Below are positions 1 to 5,948 of a DNA stretch of 11,861 nt, piece after piece. The stretch spans positions 1-11,861 of the forward strand of contig JAWLDB010000074.1 in NCBI GenBank assembly GCA_041686915.1. Reading direction: 5' to 3'. The stretch is from JAWLDB01 sp041686915 (GTDB lineage Bacteria > Bacillota > UBA994 > UBA5500). A program made the translations under genes and the position numbers. Each line of letters begins with the position of its first letter. Position 1 is the first letter of the stretch. Under the pieces are notes generated by a model. That model ran no database searches, was not told where the DNA came from, and worked only from the letters and a program-made list of their open reading frames with translations.

Positions 1-661
1 CAGCTGTGTTCATTGATGCGAGGTCGCGAGCAGTCTCTAGCAGCCGCGAGAACGTGTCGTTAAACTGGTCTGCCTGCTGTATTAATCCACGCTCCGACGG
101 ATCAAGCAGTTGCCGTACAAACGCTATATGCTCCTTCATGATGCGCAGCCAGAAAACTTCGGTCAAGAGCAGTTCTTCCAGCCTGTTCTTTGGCTCGGGC
201 TTGGAGAGCAAAGCCAGAAAGTGCTTAGCTTCGCGGGTTATGTGGTCAATTAGCAGCGGGAACAGGGCATTACCAATTAGCTCACACCTGATGATCAGGC
301 GCAGCACGCGCTGCTTAAAGCCGATGAACCTGGACACTGCTCGCCTTAACCTGCGGGCGAAGTCTGGGCTCACTCTGGACACGGAATTAGCACGCTTCTC
401 TAGCAGAGCAAACAGGCGCTCAAACGCCTTGGCCTGTTTAATCAGGTCTGTCCGGTTGCAGGGGAGTCCCAGCTGAATGAAGAGAGCATGCTCCTTCATG
501 ATGCGAGTCCAGAAGCGCACTTCGCCTATCAAAGTTCCAGCGGCCTGAATATCAAAGGTATCACTGGCTGCGCGGTCGTTCAGGTCCTCCAAAACTTCTC
601 CTTCACCGTCCATGAAGTACTCTTCGGTCTCCAGGTGCACATCCATTTTGTTATCGGTCAC
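1..661 (-). CDS. DUF2935 family protein, 5' part (runs off left edge)
   Basis: An uninterrupted minus-strand frame enters from the left edge; about 220 codons are visible and the C-terminus is missing. The protein is largely helical and is an internal duplication: FWTRIMKEH at residues 50-58 recurs as FWLRIMKEH at 170-178, exactly 120 residues apart. Between them is a segment with DHITREAKHF. This doubled E..FW..IMKEH..F pattern is typical of DUF2935, a family of unknown function common in Bacillota. The spaced E and H residues suggest a ferritin-like helical metal-binding bundle, which is inference. Start choice: the Shine-Dalgarno GAGGAGG directly abuts an ATG at 667, too close to use, but sits 6 nt before the in-frame GTG at 661, so GTG is preferred; an ATG at 646 is a third option. 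No signal peptide or membrane segment is visible. Family assignment is confident; function is unknown. Confidence 0.85.
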   Translation of the reverse strand, partial: MTDNKMDVHLETEEYFMDGEGEVLEDLNDRAASDTFDIQAAGTLIGEVRFWTRIMKEHALFIQLGLPCNRTDLIKQAKAFERLFALLEKRANSVSRVSPDFARRLRRAVSRFIGFKQRVLRLIIRCELIGNALFPLLIDHITREAKHFLALLSKPEPKNRLEELLLTEVFWLRIMKEHIAFVRQLLDPSERGLIQQADQFNDTFSRLLETARDLASMNTA

Positions 662-679
662 TGCCATCCTCCTCGTCTG

Positions 680-710
680 CCAGTCCAACCTAGCTTAGAG
701 GCCGGACTGG
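680..710 (-). repeat. Inverted repeat in leader of DUF2935 gene
   Basis: CCAGTCC at 680-686 and GGACTGG at 704-710 form a perfect 7-bp inverted repeat with a 17-nt loop. It lies about 20-50 bp upstream of the minus-strand start at 661 and ends just before that gene's ribosome-binding site. It could be an operator or a leader hairpin. There is no strong T tract on either side, so a terminator role is not favoured. No known motif was recognised. Confidence 0.45.
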
Positions 711-985
711 TTCCGTTTTGGCTCATAGTTGGGCCCGGTACTATAAGCCATTTCCTGCAGTGTATGCACGTAGGATTCATGGGGTGAGTTAAATTCGGCC
801 TATTCTTAGACCCGATTGAGTGATGGCTGCGCCGTGGCACTCTGTGTAGATAAAAAAAGAACTTGTCCCGCTCGAAGGGAGCAGACTCGTCACCGGCGAA
901 TTATTAATGAATAGTTCATATAAACAAACCAAACGTCAGATGGCCAGATGCCCTGAGAGCTTCAGCCAACTGGAAGGGAGCAACT
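711..985. other. Gene-free stretch between DUF2935 gene and cheX
   Basis: No convincing gene lies here on either strand. A frame of 29 codons (907-996) overlaps the cheX start but has no Shine-Dalgarno. Visible structure: the palindrome ATGAA-tag-TTCAT near 907-919; a small hairpin GCTC/GAGC near 870-882; and a 10-bp direct repeat GAAGGGAGCA at 874-883 and 973-982, the second copy being the cheX ribosome-binding site. A stem CTTCAG (960-965) with CTGGAAG (970-976) overlaps that site and could partly mask it. A clear promoter with both boxes was not found; TATAAA at 919-924 is a possible -10 without a good -35. No sigma-D (flagellar) promoter was recognised. Confidence 0.5.
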
Positions 986-1444
986 ATGAAAGCTGAACAT
1001 GTTAACCCATTCCTGGAAGCAGCCAGTCACGTGATTGGTAGCCTATTTGGTCAAGAGCCAAACATAGGACACCTCTTCTTGCGCCAGCAACCTTATCGGG
1101 CGGCAGAGGTCAGTGTGCTAATCGGGGTGACCGGGCACCTGCGGGGTCAATTCATCATTACCATGCAAAGCGAGATTGCCAAGGGCATCGCCTCTCAGAT
1201 GATGGGCGGAATGCCGGTTACGGAGTTGGACGAACTAAGCATGAGCGCAATCGGCGAGCTGGGTAACATGATTGCCGGCAATACCAGCACCGCGTTTGCA
1301 GACATGGGCATGAACATCGACATCACGCCGCCCACCGTCTTGGAGGGTTCGCAAATCAAAATCAGCAGCGGTTCTACCACGCTAGCGGTACCGCTACATA
1401 TGAGCCTAGGAGACATCGAACTGGCATTATCTCTACGCGACTAA
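986..1444 (+). CDS. cheX: Chemotaxis phosphatase CheX
   Basis: This 152-residue protein matches the CheX/CheC/FliY family of phosphatases, which remove phosphate from CheY-P and so reset the chemotaxis response in the cytoplasm. Residues 87-99 read SAIGELGNMIAGN; E91 and N94 are the E-x-x-N pair that supplies catalysis in this family. There is one such helix, and the length fits single-domain CheX rather than CheC, which carries two. The conserved N-terminus (NPFLEAASHV) and the later TPPTVLEG segment also fit. The ATG has GGGAG at 976-980, 5 nt upstream. The gene stands alone, with no other chemotaxis or flagellar gene in view, and ends in a strong terminator, so it is probably monocistronic. 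Family call is confident; the actual response-regulator partner is unknown and could be a CheY-like protein outside motility. Confidence 0.93.
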   Translation: MKAEHVNPFLEAASHVIGSLFGQEPNIGHLFLRQQPYRAAEVSVLIGVTGHLRGQFIITMQSEIAKGIASQMMGGMPVTELDELSMSAIGELGNMIAGNTSTAFADMGMNIDITPPTVLEGSQIKISSGSTTLAVPLHMSLGDIELALSLRD

Positions 1445-1448
1445 GAGA

Positions 1449-1484
1449 AATGAGACGAAGGATTGTCCCTTCGTCTCATTTTTT
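1449..1484 (+). terminator. Intrinsic terminator shared by convergent cheX and DUF2726 genes
   Basis: A perfect 13-bp stem, AATGAGACGAAGG (1449-1461) with CCTTCGTCTCATT (1468-1480), has a 6-nt loop and continues into a T run to 1484. It begins a few bases after the cheX stop. The TGA of the opposing DUF2726 gene (1478-1476) lies inside the 3' arm, so both genes end in the same hairpin; the T tract is better for plus-strand transcription. Confidence 0.93.
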
Positions 1485-2072
1485 GGGCGGCCACTTCCTC
1501 AGAGGGATGACCTTATGGCTAGGCCGGGTCTCCTCTTGACGCTCAGGCTGAGGGGTTCCCGCCAACGCCTGCTTGATCTGTTCCTCGATATCCACCGACG
1601 TATAGGCATGCTTTACCGGGAAGCGCAAGAGAGGTAAGCCGGCATCGCGGTAGGCTTGATTGACGAAGCGGTCGCGCTCTATCTGCTGGGGTGTAGCGTG
1701 GGACGAGTCGTCGAGCTCTATAGCGACGAGTGGCTGAACACGCTCTTTATCGCAGAGGACGAAGTCGACATGTTTGGCCTGGATGCGGTTCCAGTTGCGC
1801 TGCCATTCACCCGTTCCTTTCGGGATATATAACAAGTCACCCATTCTTACCTTAGCGAAGATGTGAACCTCCATATCGCGCACTACCAAGGAGAGTACTT
1901 CAAAGAAAGTGCGTTCTGCCTTGGTGAACAGGTAGTCTCTCTTTTTGTAAGGCATCTTCTCCGGTCGAGTAACCACCAGGCGTAACCCTGAGTCAGACGC
2001 CCTGCGTCTTCTAAGTTGCAGGAAGAATGCGCAGATAACGGCTACAGCAAGCAAGGGATACAAGTATTGCAA
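1476..2072 (-). CDS. Membrane-anchored DUF2726 protein (nuclease-like fold)
   Basis: This 198-residue protein has an N-terminal hydrophobic helix (about residues 4-20) followed by RRRR, predicting a single anchor with the rest in the cytoplasm. Residues about 45-170 match DUF2726: KAERTFFEVL, then HVDFVLCD (101-108), VAIELDDSSH (116-125) and GLPLLRF (145-151). The D103, E119-x-D121, H125 arrangement resembles the PD-(D/E)xK nuclease core seen in Vsr-like enzymes. Nuclease activity is inferred and no substrate is known. The tail (170-198) is polar and basic. The start is TTG at 2072, chosen because a near-perfect Shine-Dalgarno, AAGGAGGTCATCCC, precedes it and no ATG is suitably placed. It is divergent from the thi operon and convergent with cheX, so it is a single-gene unit. 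Confidence 0.85.
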   Translation of the reverse strand: MQYLYPLLAVAVICAFFLQLRRRRASDSGLRLVVTRPEKMPYKKRDYLFTKAERTFFEVLSLVVRDMEVHIFAKVRMGDLLYIPKGTGEWQRNWNRIQAKHVDFVLCDKERVQPLVAIELDDSSHATPQQIERDRFVNQAYRDAGLPLLRFPVKHAYTSVDIEEQIKQALAGTPQPERQEETRPSHKVIPLRKWPPKK

Positions 2073-2159
2073 GGGATGACCTCCTTAGGTCTAGCGGTTT
2101 ACCTAATCGTTCGCGATATGTGTAGGCATTCCCTGCACTTCCCTTCCCATGTTTACTGC

Positions 2160-2188
2160 TTGATTCGTTGGCATAGATGTATTAGAGT
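2160..2188 (+). promoter_or_regulatory. Probable sigma-A promoter of the thi operon
   Basis: TTGATT (2160-2165) and TAGAGT (2183-2188) are separated by 17 bp and fit -35 and -10 boxes. Transcription would begin near 2195, just before the TPP aptamer. Each box matches four of six consensus bases, so this is a reasonable but unproven assignment supported mostly by its position. Confidence 0.5.
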
Positions 2189-2207
2189 TAATGAGTACAA
2201 CAGCATA

Positions 2208-2306
2208 GCCAAGCTAGGGGTGCCGGAGAGGCCGGCTGAGACTAGAACCCGCAGAAGTTCTTAACCCTTTAACCTGATCTGGATAATGCCAGCGTAGGGA
2301 AGTGGT
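2208..2306 (+). promoter_or_regulatory. TPP riboswitch (THI element) aptamer
   Basis: The conserved segments of the thiamin pyrophosphate aptamer appear in order: AGGGGTGC (2217-2224), GGCTGAGA (2234-2241), ACCC (2247-2250), then AACCTGATCTGGATAATGCC (2271-2290) and AGCGTAGGGAAGT (2291-2303). The GCTGAGA pocket that binds the pyrimidine ring and the GATAATGCCAG segment that contacts the pyrophosphate arm are both intact. The arm between ACCC and AACCTGATCT is the variable P3 extension. It sits upstream of thiW-thiD-thiM and is followed by an intrinsic terminator, so TPP binding should stop transcription and shut off precursor salvage when cofactor is plentiful. Confidence 0.97.
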
Positions 2307-2323
2307 GTTCATACTGCCATTTG

Positions 2324-2358
2324 AGCACAGCCTTACGAGGCTGTGCTTTTGTTGTTTT
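2324..2358 (+). terminator. Riboswitch expression-platform terminator
   Basis: AGCACAGCC (2324-2332) pairs perfectly with GGCTGTGCT (2339-2347) around a 6-nt loop, followed by the T-rich run TTTTGTTGTTTT. It lies about 20 bp after the TPP aptamer and about 36 bp before thiW, the standard place for ligand-controlled termination. I could not identify the competing antiterminator helix with certainty. Confidence 0.92.
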
Positions 2359-2393
2359 ACTATAAAACTTTCAACATAAATGGAGGAGATCTA

Positions 2394-2891
2394 ATGCAAA
2401 CCAGAAAACTGACTCTCGCTGCTCTGCTCGTCGCGATTGGCGTCATGGCCTCACACCTGATCTACATCCCCGTAGGTGTGGCCAAGGCCTACCCGGTGCA
2501 GCACACGGTTAATGTCCTTTCGGCCATTATCCTCGGGCCTTGGTACGCAGGCTCCATCGCCTTTGTCATTTCGGTACTGCGCAATACCTTAGGAACCGGA
2601 TCACTGCTGGCTTTCCCAGGGAGCATCATCGGTGCTATGCTCGCAGGCTTCATTTACCAGAAGACAAAGCATCGCCTGGCAGCAGTGCTGGGTGAAGTAG
2701 TCGGCACGGGCATTATCGGAGCCTTAGTTGCTTTTCCGGTAGCCAAGTTCGCCTTGGGGAAAGACGTAGCTGCCTTCTTCTTTGTGGTGCCATTCCTGCT
2801 GAGTACCTTGGGCGGCAGCGTCATCGGGTATGCGGTGCTAGCCAAGCTGAGCAACAAGTTTCTAGCCAAGATTGGTCTTCGGGAGGTTTAA
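2394..2891 (+). CDS. thiW: ThiW, predicted thiazole ECF transporter S component
   Basis: A 165-residue, strongly hydrophobic protein with about five or six membrane helices and few charges. It matches ThiW, the substrate-binding (S) component of an energy-coupling-factor transporter predicted to import hydroxyethylthiazole, the thiazole half of thiamin. Supporting features are the length, the N-terminal RKLTLAALLVAIGV helix, the HLIYIPVGVAKAYPVQH segment (21-37), and its place directly behind a TPP riboswitch and ahead of thiD and thiM. No EcfA or EcfT gene is present, so it presumably shares an energising module encoded elsewhere. The ATG at 2394 has GGAGGAG at 2382-2388; an upstream extension to 2343 is open but would begin inside the terminator. 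The substrate is assigned from genomic context in the family, not from direct evidence here. Confidence 0.93.
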   Translation: MQTRKLTLAALLVAIGVMASHLIYIPVGVAKAYPVQHTVNVLSAIILGPWYAGSIAFVISVLRNTLGTGSLLAFPGSIIGAMLAGFIYQKTKHRLAAVLGEVVGTGIIGALVAFPVAKFALGKDVAAFFFVVPFLLSTLGGSVIGYAVLAKLSNKFLAKIGLREV

Positions 2892-2893
2892 AC

Positions 2894-3703
2894 ATGCGTA
2901 AAGCACTTACCATTGCAGGCTCCGACTCAAGCGGGGGCGCAGGTATCCAAGCGGATCTGAAGACCTTCTGCGCTCATGGTGTATTTGGCATGAGCGTGAT
3001 CACTGCAGTAACTGCACAGAACACCCAAGGGGTCTTCGCCGTGCAGGATATCACCCCGCAGGTGATCGAGCAACAGATAGCCGCTATCTTTGACGACATC
3101 CAGGTAGACGGCCTGAAGATCGGCATGGTCTCAAAAACCGAAACCATCGAAGTGATTGCAAGCAGCCTGAAGAAGTATGGCGCGAGAAACATCGTGGTTG
3201 ATCCGGTGATGATCTCAAAAAGTGGATACGACCTGCTGCAGCCGGAAGCAAAGCATGCTCTGATCCATACCCTGCTCCCGATCGCTGATATGGTTACCCC
3301 TAATATCCCGGAGGCAGAAGTGATCACGGGAATGCAGATTGGAACACTTGAGATGATGGAACAGGCAGCAGTAGCTATAGCTAAGCACGGCCCTAAGTAC
3401 GTCCTGGTCAAGGGTGGGCATCTAGAGACTGATGCTGTGGATGTGCTGTACGACGGTAACAGTTTCAAGCACTTCACCTCTCCGCGCATTGAGACGAAGC
3501 ACACCCACGGTACCGGCTGCACCCTATCGGCTGCTATTGCAGCTAACTTGGCGATAGGGCTGCCTGTTGAGGAAGCAGTGCTGCGTGCCAAGCGCTATAT
3601 TACGAATGCTATCGAGCACGGCTTGGCAATTGGCAAGGGTGTAGGACCAACGCATCACTTCTATGAACTATACAAGAAAGCGGGTATGCAGGTTGTCGAG
3701 TAA
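2894..3703 (+). CDS. thiD: HMP/HMP-P kinase ThiD
   Basis: A 269-residue ribokinase-fold enzyme that phosphorylates hydroxymethylpyrimidine and its monophosphate to the diphosphate used in thiamin phosphate synthesis. The N-terminus has the substrate signature TIAGSDSSGGAGIQADLKTF. KIGMVSKTETIEVI (75-88) and VDPVMISKSGYDLL (102-115) follow the family pattern, and HGTGCTLSAAIAA (205-217) forms the anion hole with the conserved catalytic-site cysteine C209. Its length is normal for ThiD. The start lies only 2 bp after the thiW stop, and its Shine-Dalgarno (GGAGGT) is embedded in the last thiW codons, so the two are translationally close. It is part of the TPP-regulated operon. A pyridoxal-kinase side activity, known in some relatives, cannot be judged from sequence. 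Confidence 0.96.
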   Translation: MRKALTIAGSDSSGGAGIQADLKTFCAHGVFGMSVITAVTAQNTQGVFAVQDITPQVIEQQIAAIFDDIQVDGLKIGMVSKTETIEVIASSLKKYGARNIVVDPVMISKSGYDLLQPEAKHALIHTLLPIADMVTPNIPEAEVITGMQIGTLEMMEQAAVAIAKHGPKYVLVKGGHLETDAVDVLYDGNSFKHFTSPRIETKHTHGTGCTLSAAIAANLAIGLPVEEAVLRAKRYITNAIEHGLAIGKGVGPTHHFYELYKKAGMQVVE

Positions 3704-3725
3704 CGAAGCAGCATATAGGCATGTC

Positions 3726-4520
3726 ATGGCGGAACTGCTCGTTGCTGTGCAGGCCAAGCGGCCGTTGGTACACCAGCTCGCGAACTATGTAACGGCTAAC
3801 GACTGCGCTAACATTGTACTGGCGCTGGGTGGATCACCAGTGATGGCCGACGATCCGTCCGAGGTGCAGGAGATGGTGTCCCTGGCCTCTGCCCTGGTCT
3901 TAAACCTGGGGACTCTGAATGAACGAAAGGTTGAGTCGATGCTGTTGGCGGGAACGAAGGCAAACCAGCTAGGGATCCCCGTTATCTTTGACCCGGTGGG
4001 CGTAGGTGCTACCAACCTCAGGACGCAGACCGCGAAGCATCTCATGAACGAGGTGAGAATAACTGCAGTCAGGGGTAACCTGTCGGAAGTCAAGACTTTG
4101 GCAGGTTTACAGGCCAGCACCCGCGGTGTAGAGGCCGGTGATGACAGGCCAGAGGAGGCAACTGCTCTAGTCCGGTATCTCGCCCAGCGACTGCAGTGCG
4201 TTATGGCAATCACAGGCAGGCAGGATGTGGTAACTGATGGTGACCGCGTTGTGCTAGTGGATAACGGCCATCCTCTCCTGTCGAGAGTAACTGGCACCGG
4301 CTGCATGGCATCATCGTTAGTTGGCACCTATTGCGGGGTAGCGAAAGATTACTTGGTAGCAACTACTGCAGCCCTGGTTACCATGGGACTGGCTGGGGAG
4401 TTGGCTGCGACAGAGGCTGCCGACATTGGTCTTGGTACGTTCAAGGTGAAGCTGTTTGACTATGTATCGAAGATGACTGCTGACCAACTAGAGGACGGGG
4501 CGAAGACAACGTTTGCCTAA
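3726..4520 (+). CDS. thiM: Hydroxyethylthiazole kinase ThiM
   Basis: This 264-residue protein is the kinase that phosphorylates 4-methyl-5-(2-hydroxyethyl)thiazole for salvage into thiamin. Family motifs: PLVHQLANYVTANDCANIVL (13-32), GGSPVMADDPSEVQEM (35-50), NLGTL (60-64), FDPVGVGAT (88-96), RGNLSE (116-121) and VTGTGCMASS (188-197) with the catalytic-site C193. RGNLSE replaces the more usual RGNASE. The ATG at 3726 gives the normal family length. The frame is open back to 3663 inside thiD, but nothing there resembles ThiM. The ribosome-binding site is weak (TAGG about 6 nt upstream), so translation may depend on coupling to thiD, 22 bp before. No thiE gene follows; the condensing enzyme must be encoded elsewhere. 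A strong terminator follows. Confidence 0.95.
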   Translation: MAELLVAVQAKRPLVHQLANYVTANDCANIVLALGGSPVMADDPSEVQEMVSLASALVLNLGTLNERKVESMLLAGTKANQLGIPVIFDPVGVGATNLRTQTAKHLMNEVRITAVRGNLSEVKTLAGLQASTRGVEAGDDRPEEATALVRYLAQRLQCVMAITGRQDVVTDGDRVVLVDNGHPLLSRVTGTGCMASSLVGTYCGVAKDYLVATTAALVTMGLAGELAATEAADIGLGTFKVKLFDYVSKMTADQLEDGAKTTFA

Positions 4521-4557
4521 CCTACGTGGTCTCACGCAAGTACAAGTTCAGTTAAGA

Positions 4558-4590
4558 AAAGGATGGCGAGCATGCCATCCTTTCCTGTTT
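4558..4590. terminator. Bidirectional terminator between thiM and the ABC permease gene
   Basis: AAAGGATGGC (4558-4567) pairs perfectly with GCCATCCTTT (4574-4583) around a 6-nt loop. On the plus strand it continues as CCTGTTTTATATAT; on the minus strand TTTTCTT follows. It lies between the ends of two convergent operons and plausibly stops both. Confidence 0.9.
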
Positions 4591-4606
4591 TATATATACA
4601 TTTACA

Positions 4607-5938
4607 CTACTCCGTCCTGATTGCCTCAAGGGCAGATAGCTTCATAGCACGATGAGCCGGATATAGTCCTGAGAATAGGCCCACTAGTGTAGCGAACCCC
4701 ACGGAGCACAGTGCCAGCCATAGCGGTATAACCGAGATGGGCAGAGGCTTGCCGTCAGGCGTGTAGCCACCACCGAGGAAACCTCCCAGGTTTCCTCCGA
4801 AGCTATTGAGTAAGAAGGACGCACCCAGGCTGATCAAGAGTCCAATGGTCCCACCAGAGAACCCGATGATACCCGCCTCCCAGAGGAATAACTTACGAAT
4901 ATCTGTGAGCAGGCAGCCTAACACCTTCATCACGCCAATCTCGCGGGTGCGCTCATAGATGGACATGACCATGGTGTTAGTGATGCCGAGCGCCGCTACG
5001 AGCAGTGAGATGGCACCAATTCCACCGAGCACCGCTTGGATCATGAACAGTTGGTCTTTCATGCCCTGCAGAATGTCCTGCAGGCTGTGGGTACCAAGTT
5101 TCATCTCACGGATTTGCTCGGCCACCCGTTCTACATGATTGATGTTCGGGACCTTCACGATTGCTTCCTCATAGCCCGCATTTACTTGAAAGCGCCCCTG
5201 CGAACCGTTGTACTCGCGCACAATCTTCTGTAGCCAGTTTACGTCTACGACCACATTCCAGTCCTGCTCGCCCTGTGCACGTTGCAAGACACCGGCCGTA
5301 CGCACGCGGTAAAGCTTGGCCGGCTTCTGGCCCGGGTTATGCTGACCTTCGCCGTAACTCATGTCCAGGGTGAGCTGCAGCCGGTCTACCATCACATTGA
5401 CCGGCGGCAACCCCCCAGGGTTGCCCCACTGCTTGGCCTTCGGATTGTAAAAGTTCATGGTCGTGTCGGCACCAAATAATAGCATGTCACTTTCACCGCT
5501 GTTGAGCAGCCTGCCTTCACCAGCGACATACCCAAGCTCCTCAAGCACCTCAGGCTGAACGCCGTAAAGGTTGACGTAAGCCAGGTACTTGCCGGAAATG
5601 AGCTTGGCGTTGGTACGAACGACAGGAGTAACCGCACTTACCCCCTCTAGCTGTCTGATTTGCTCGATAACCTTGTCATCGATAACGGTAGGCTCTCCCC
5701 TACCGCCGCCTTTCGGTCCACCTTCTGGCGAAGCGTAGTAGCGGTGCACGTTGATGATGTTCAGGCTGCCCATGCGGCTCATCTGCGTCTTGAAACCCTC
5801 GCTCATCCCAATACCGAGCGAGAGCATGATAACAACGGCGGCCGTGCCGATGGTTACACCGAGGATAGTTAGGATCGAGCGCACCTTCCGGCGCAGAAAA
5901 TTCCTAAGCGCAAGACCAATCAGGTCAATTTGTTTCAT
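4607..5938 (-). CDS. MacB/FtsX-type ABC transporter permease
   Basis: A 443-residue protein with the layout of MacB-like permeases: an N-terminal basic segment and helix (about 20-44, RSILTILGVTIGTAAVVIML), a large extracytoplasmic domain (about 45-295), then three helices near 298-326, 352-378 and 402-426. FtsX-domain landmarks are NTMVMSIYERTREIGVMKVL (321-340), where the REIG coupling segment contacts the ATPase, and GLYPAHRAMKLSALEAIR near the C-terminus. Such proteins usually do not move substrate through the membrane but pass ATP-driven motion to an outside domain. Two glycine-rich stretches (72-81 and 381-391) lie in loops. It is the last gene of the operon, 10 bp after the CARDB gene, with Shine-Dalgarno AGGTGATG 6 nt before ATG. 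The family is clear; the cargo or target is unknown. Confidence 0.92.
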   Translation of the reverse strand: MKQIDLIGLALRNFLRRKVRSILTILGVTIGTAAVVIMLSLGIGMSEGFKTQMSRMGSLNIINVHRYYASPEGGPKGGGRGEPTVIDDKVIEQIRQLEGVSAVTPVVRTNAKLISGKYLAYVNLYGVQPEVLEELGYVAGEGRLLNSGESDMLLFGADTTMNFYNPKAKQWGNPGGLPPVNVMVDRLQLTLDMSYGEGQHNPGQKPAKLYRVRTAGVLQRAQGEQDWNVVVDVNWLQKIVREYNGSQGRFQVNAGYEEAIVKVPNINHVERVAEQIREMKLGTHSLQDILQGMKDQLFMIQAVLGGIGAISLLVAALGITNTMVMSIYERTREIGVMKVLGCLLTDIRKLFLWEAGIIGFSGGTIGLLISLGASFLLNSFGGNLGGFLGGGYTPDGKPLPISVIPLWLALCSVGFATLVGLFSGLYPAHRAMKLSALEAIRTE

Positions 5939-5948
5939 CCATCATCAC

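Noticed and set aside
6..476. Open plus-strand frame of 156 codons at the left edge
   Set aside because: It is antisense to the DUF2935 gene, is rich in Ser and Arg, has no family features, and the opposite strand carries clear repeated motifs.
781..830. Possible sigma-D flagellar promoter before cheX (TAAA ... CCGAT)
   Set aside because: The spacing is 17-18 bp instead of about 15, and the downstream box is incomplete.
907..996. 29-codon frame overlapping the cheX start
   Set aside because: No Shine-Dalgarno precedes its ATG, and its composition shows no protein-like pattern.
2974..3591. Long minus-strand frame inside thiD
   Set aside because: It is a shadow of thiD, which has intact motifs; the translated product is Ser/Thr/Cys-rich with no recognisable domain.
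3663..3725. Upstream extension of thiM overlapping thiD
   Set aside because: ThiM similarity starts at the ATG of 3726 and gives the normal family length; the 21 extra residues resemble nothing.
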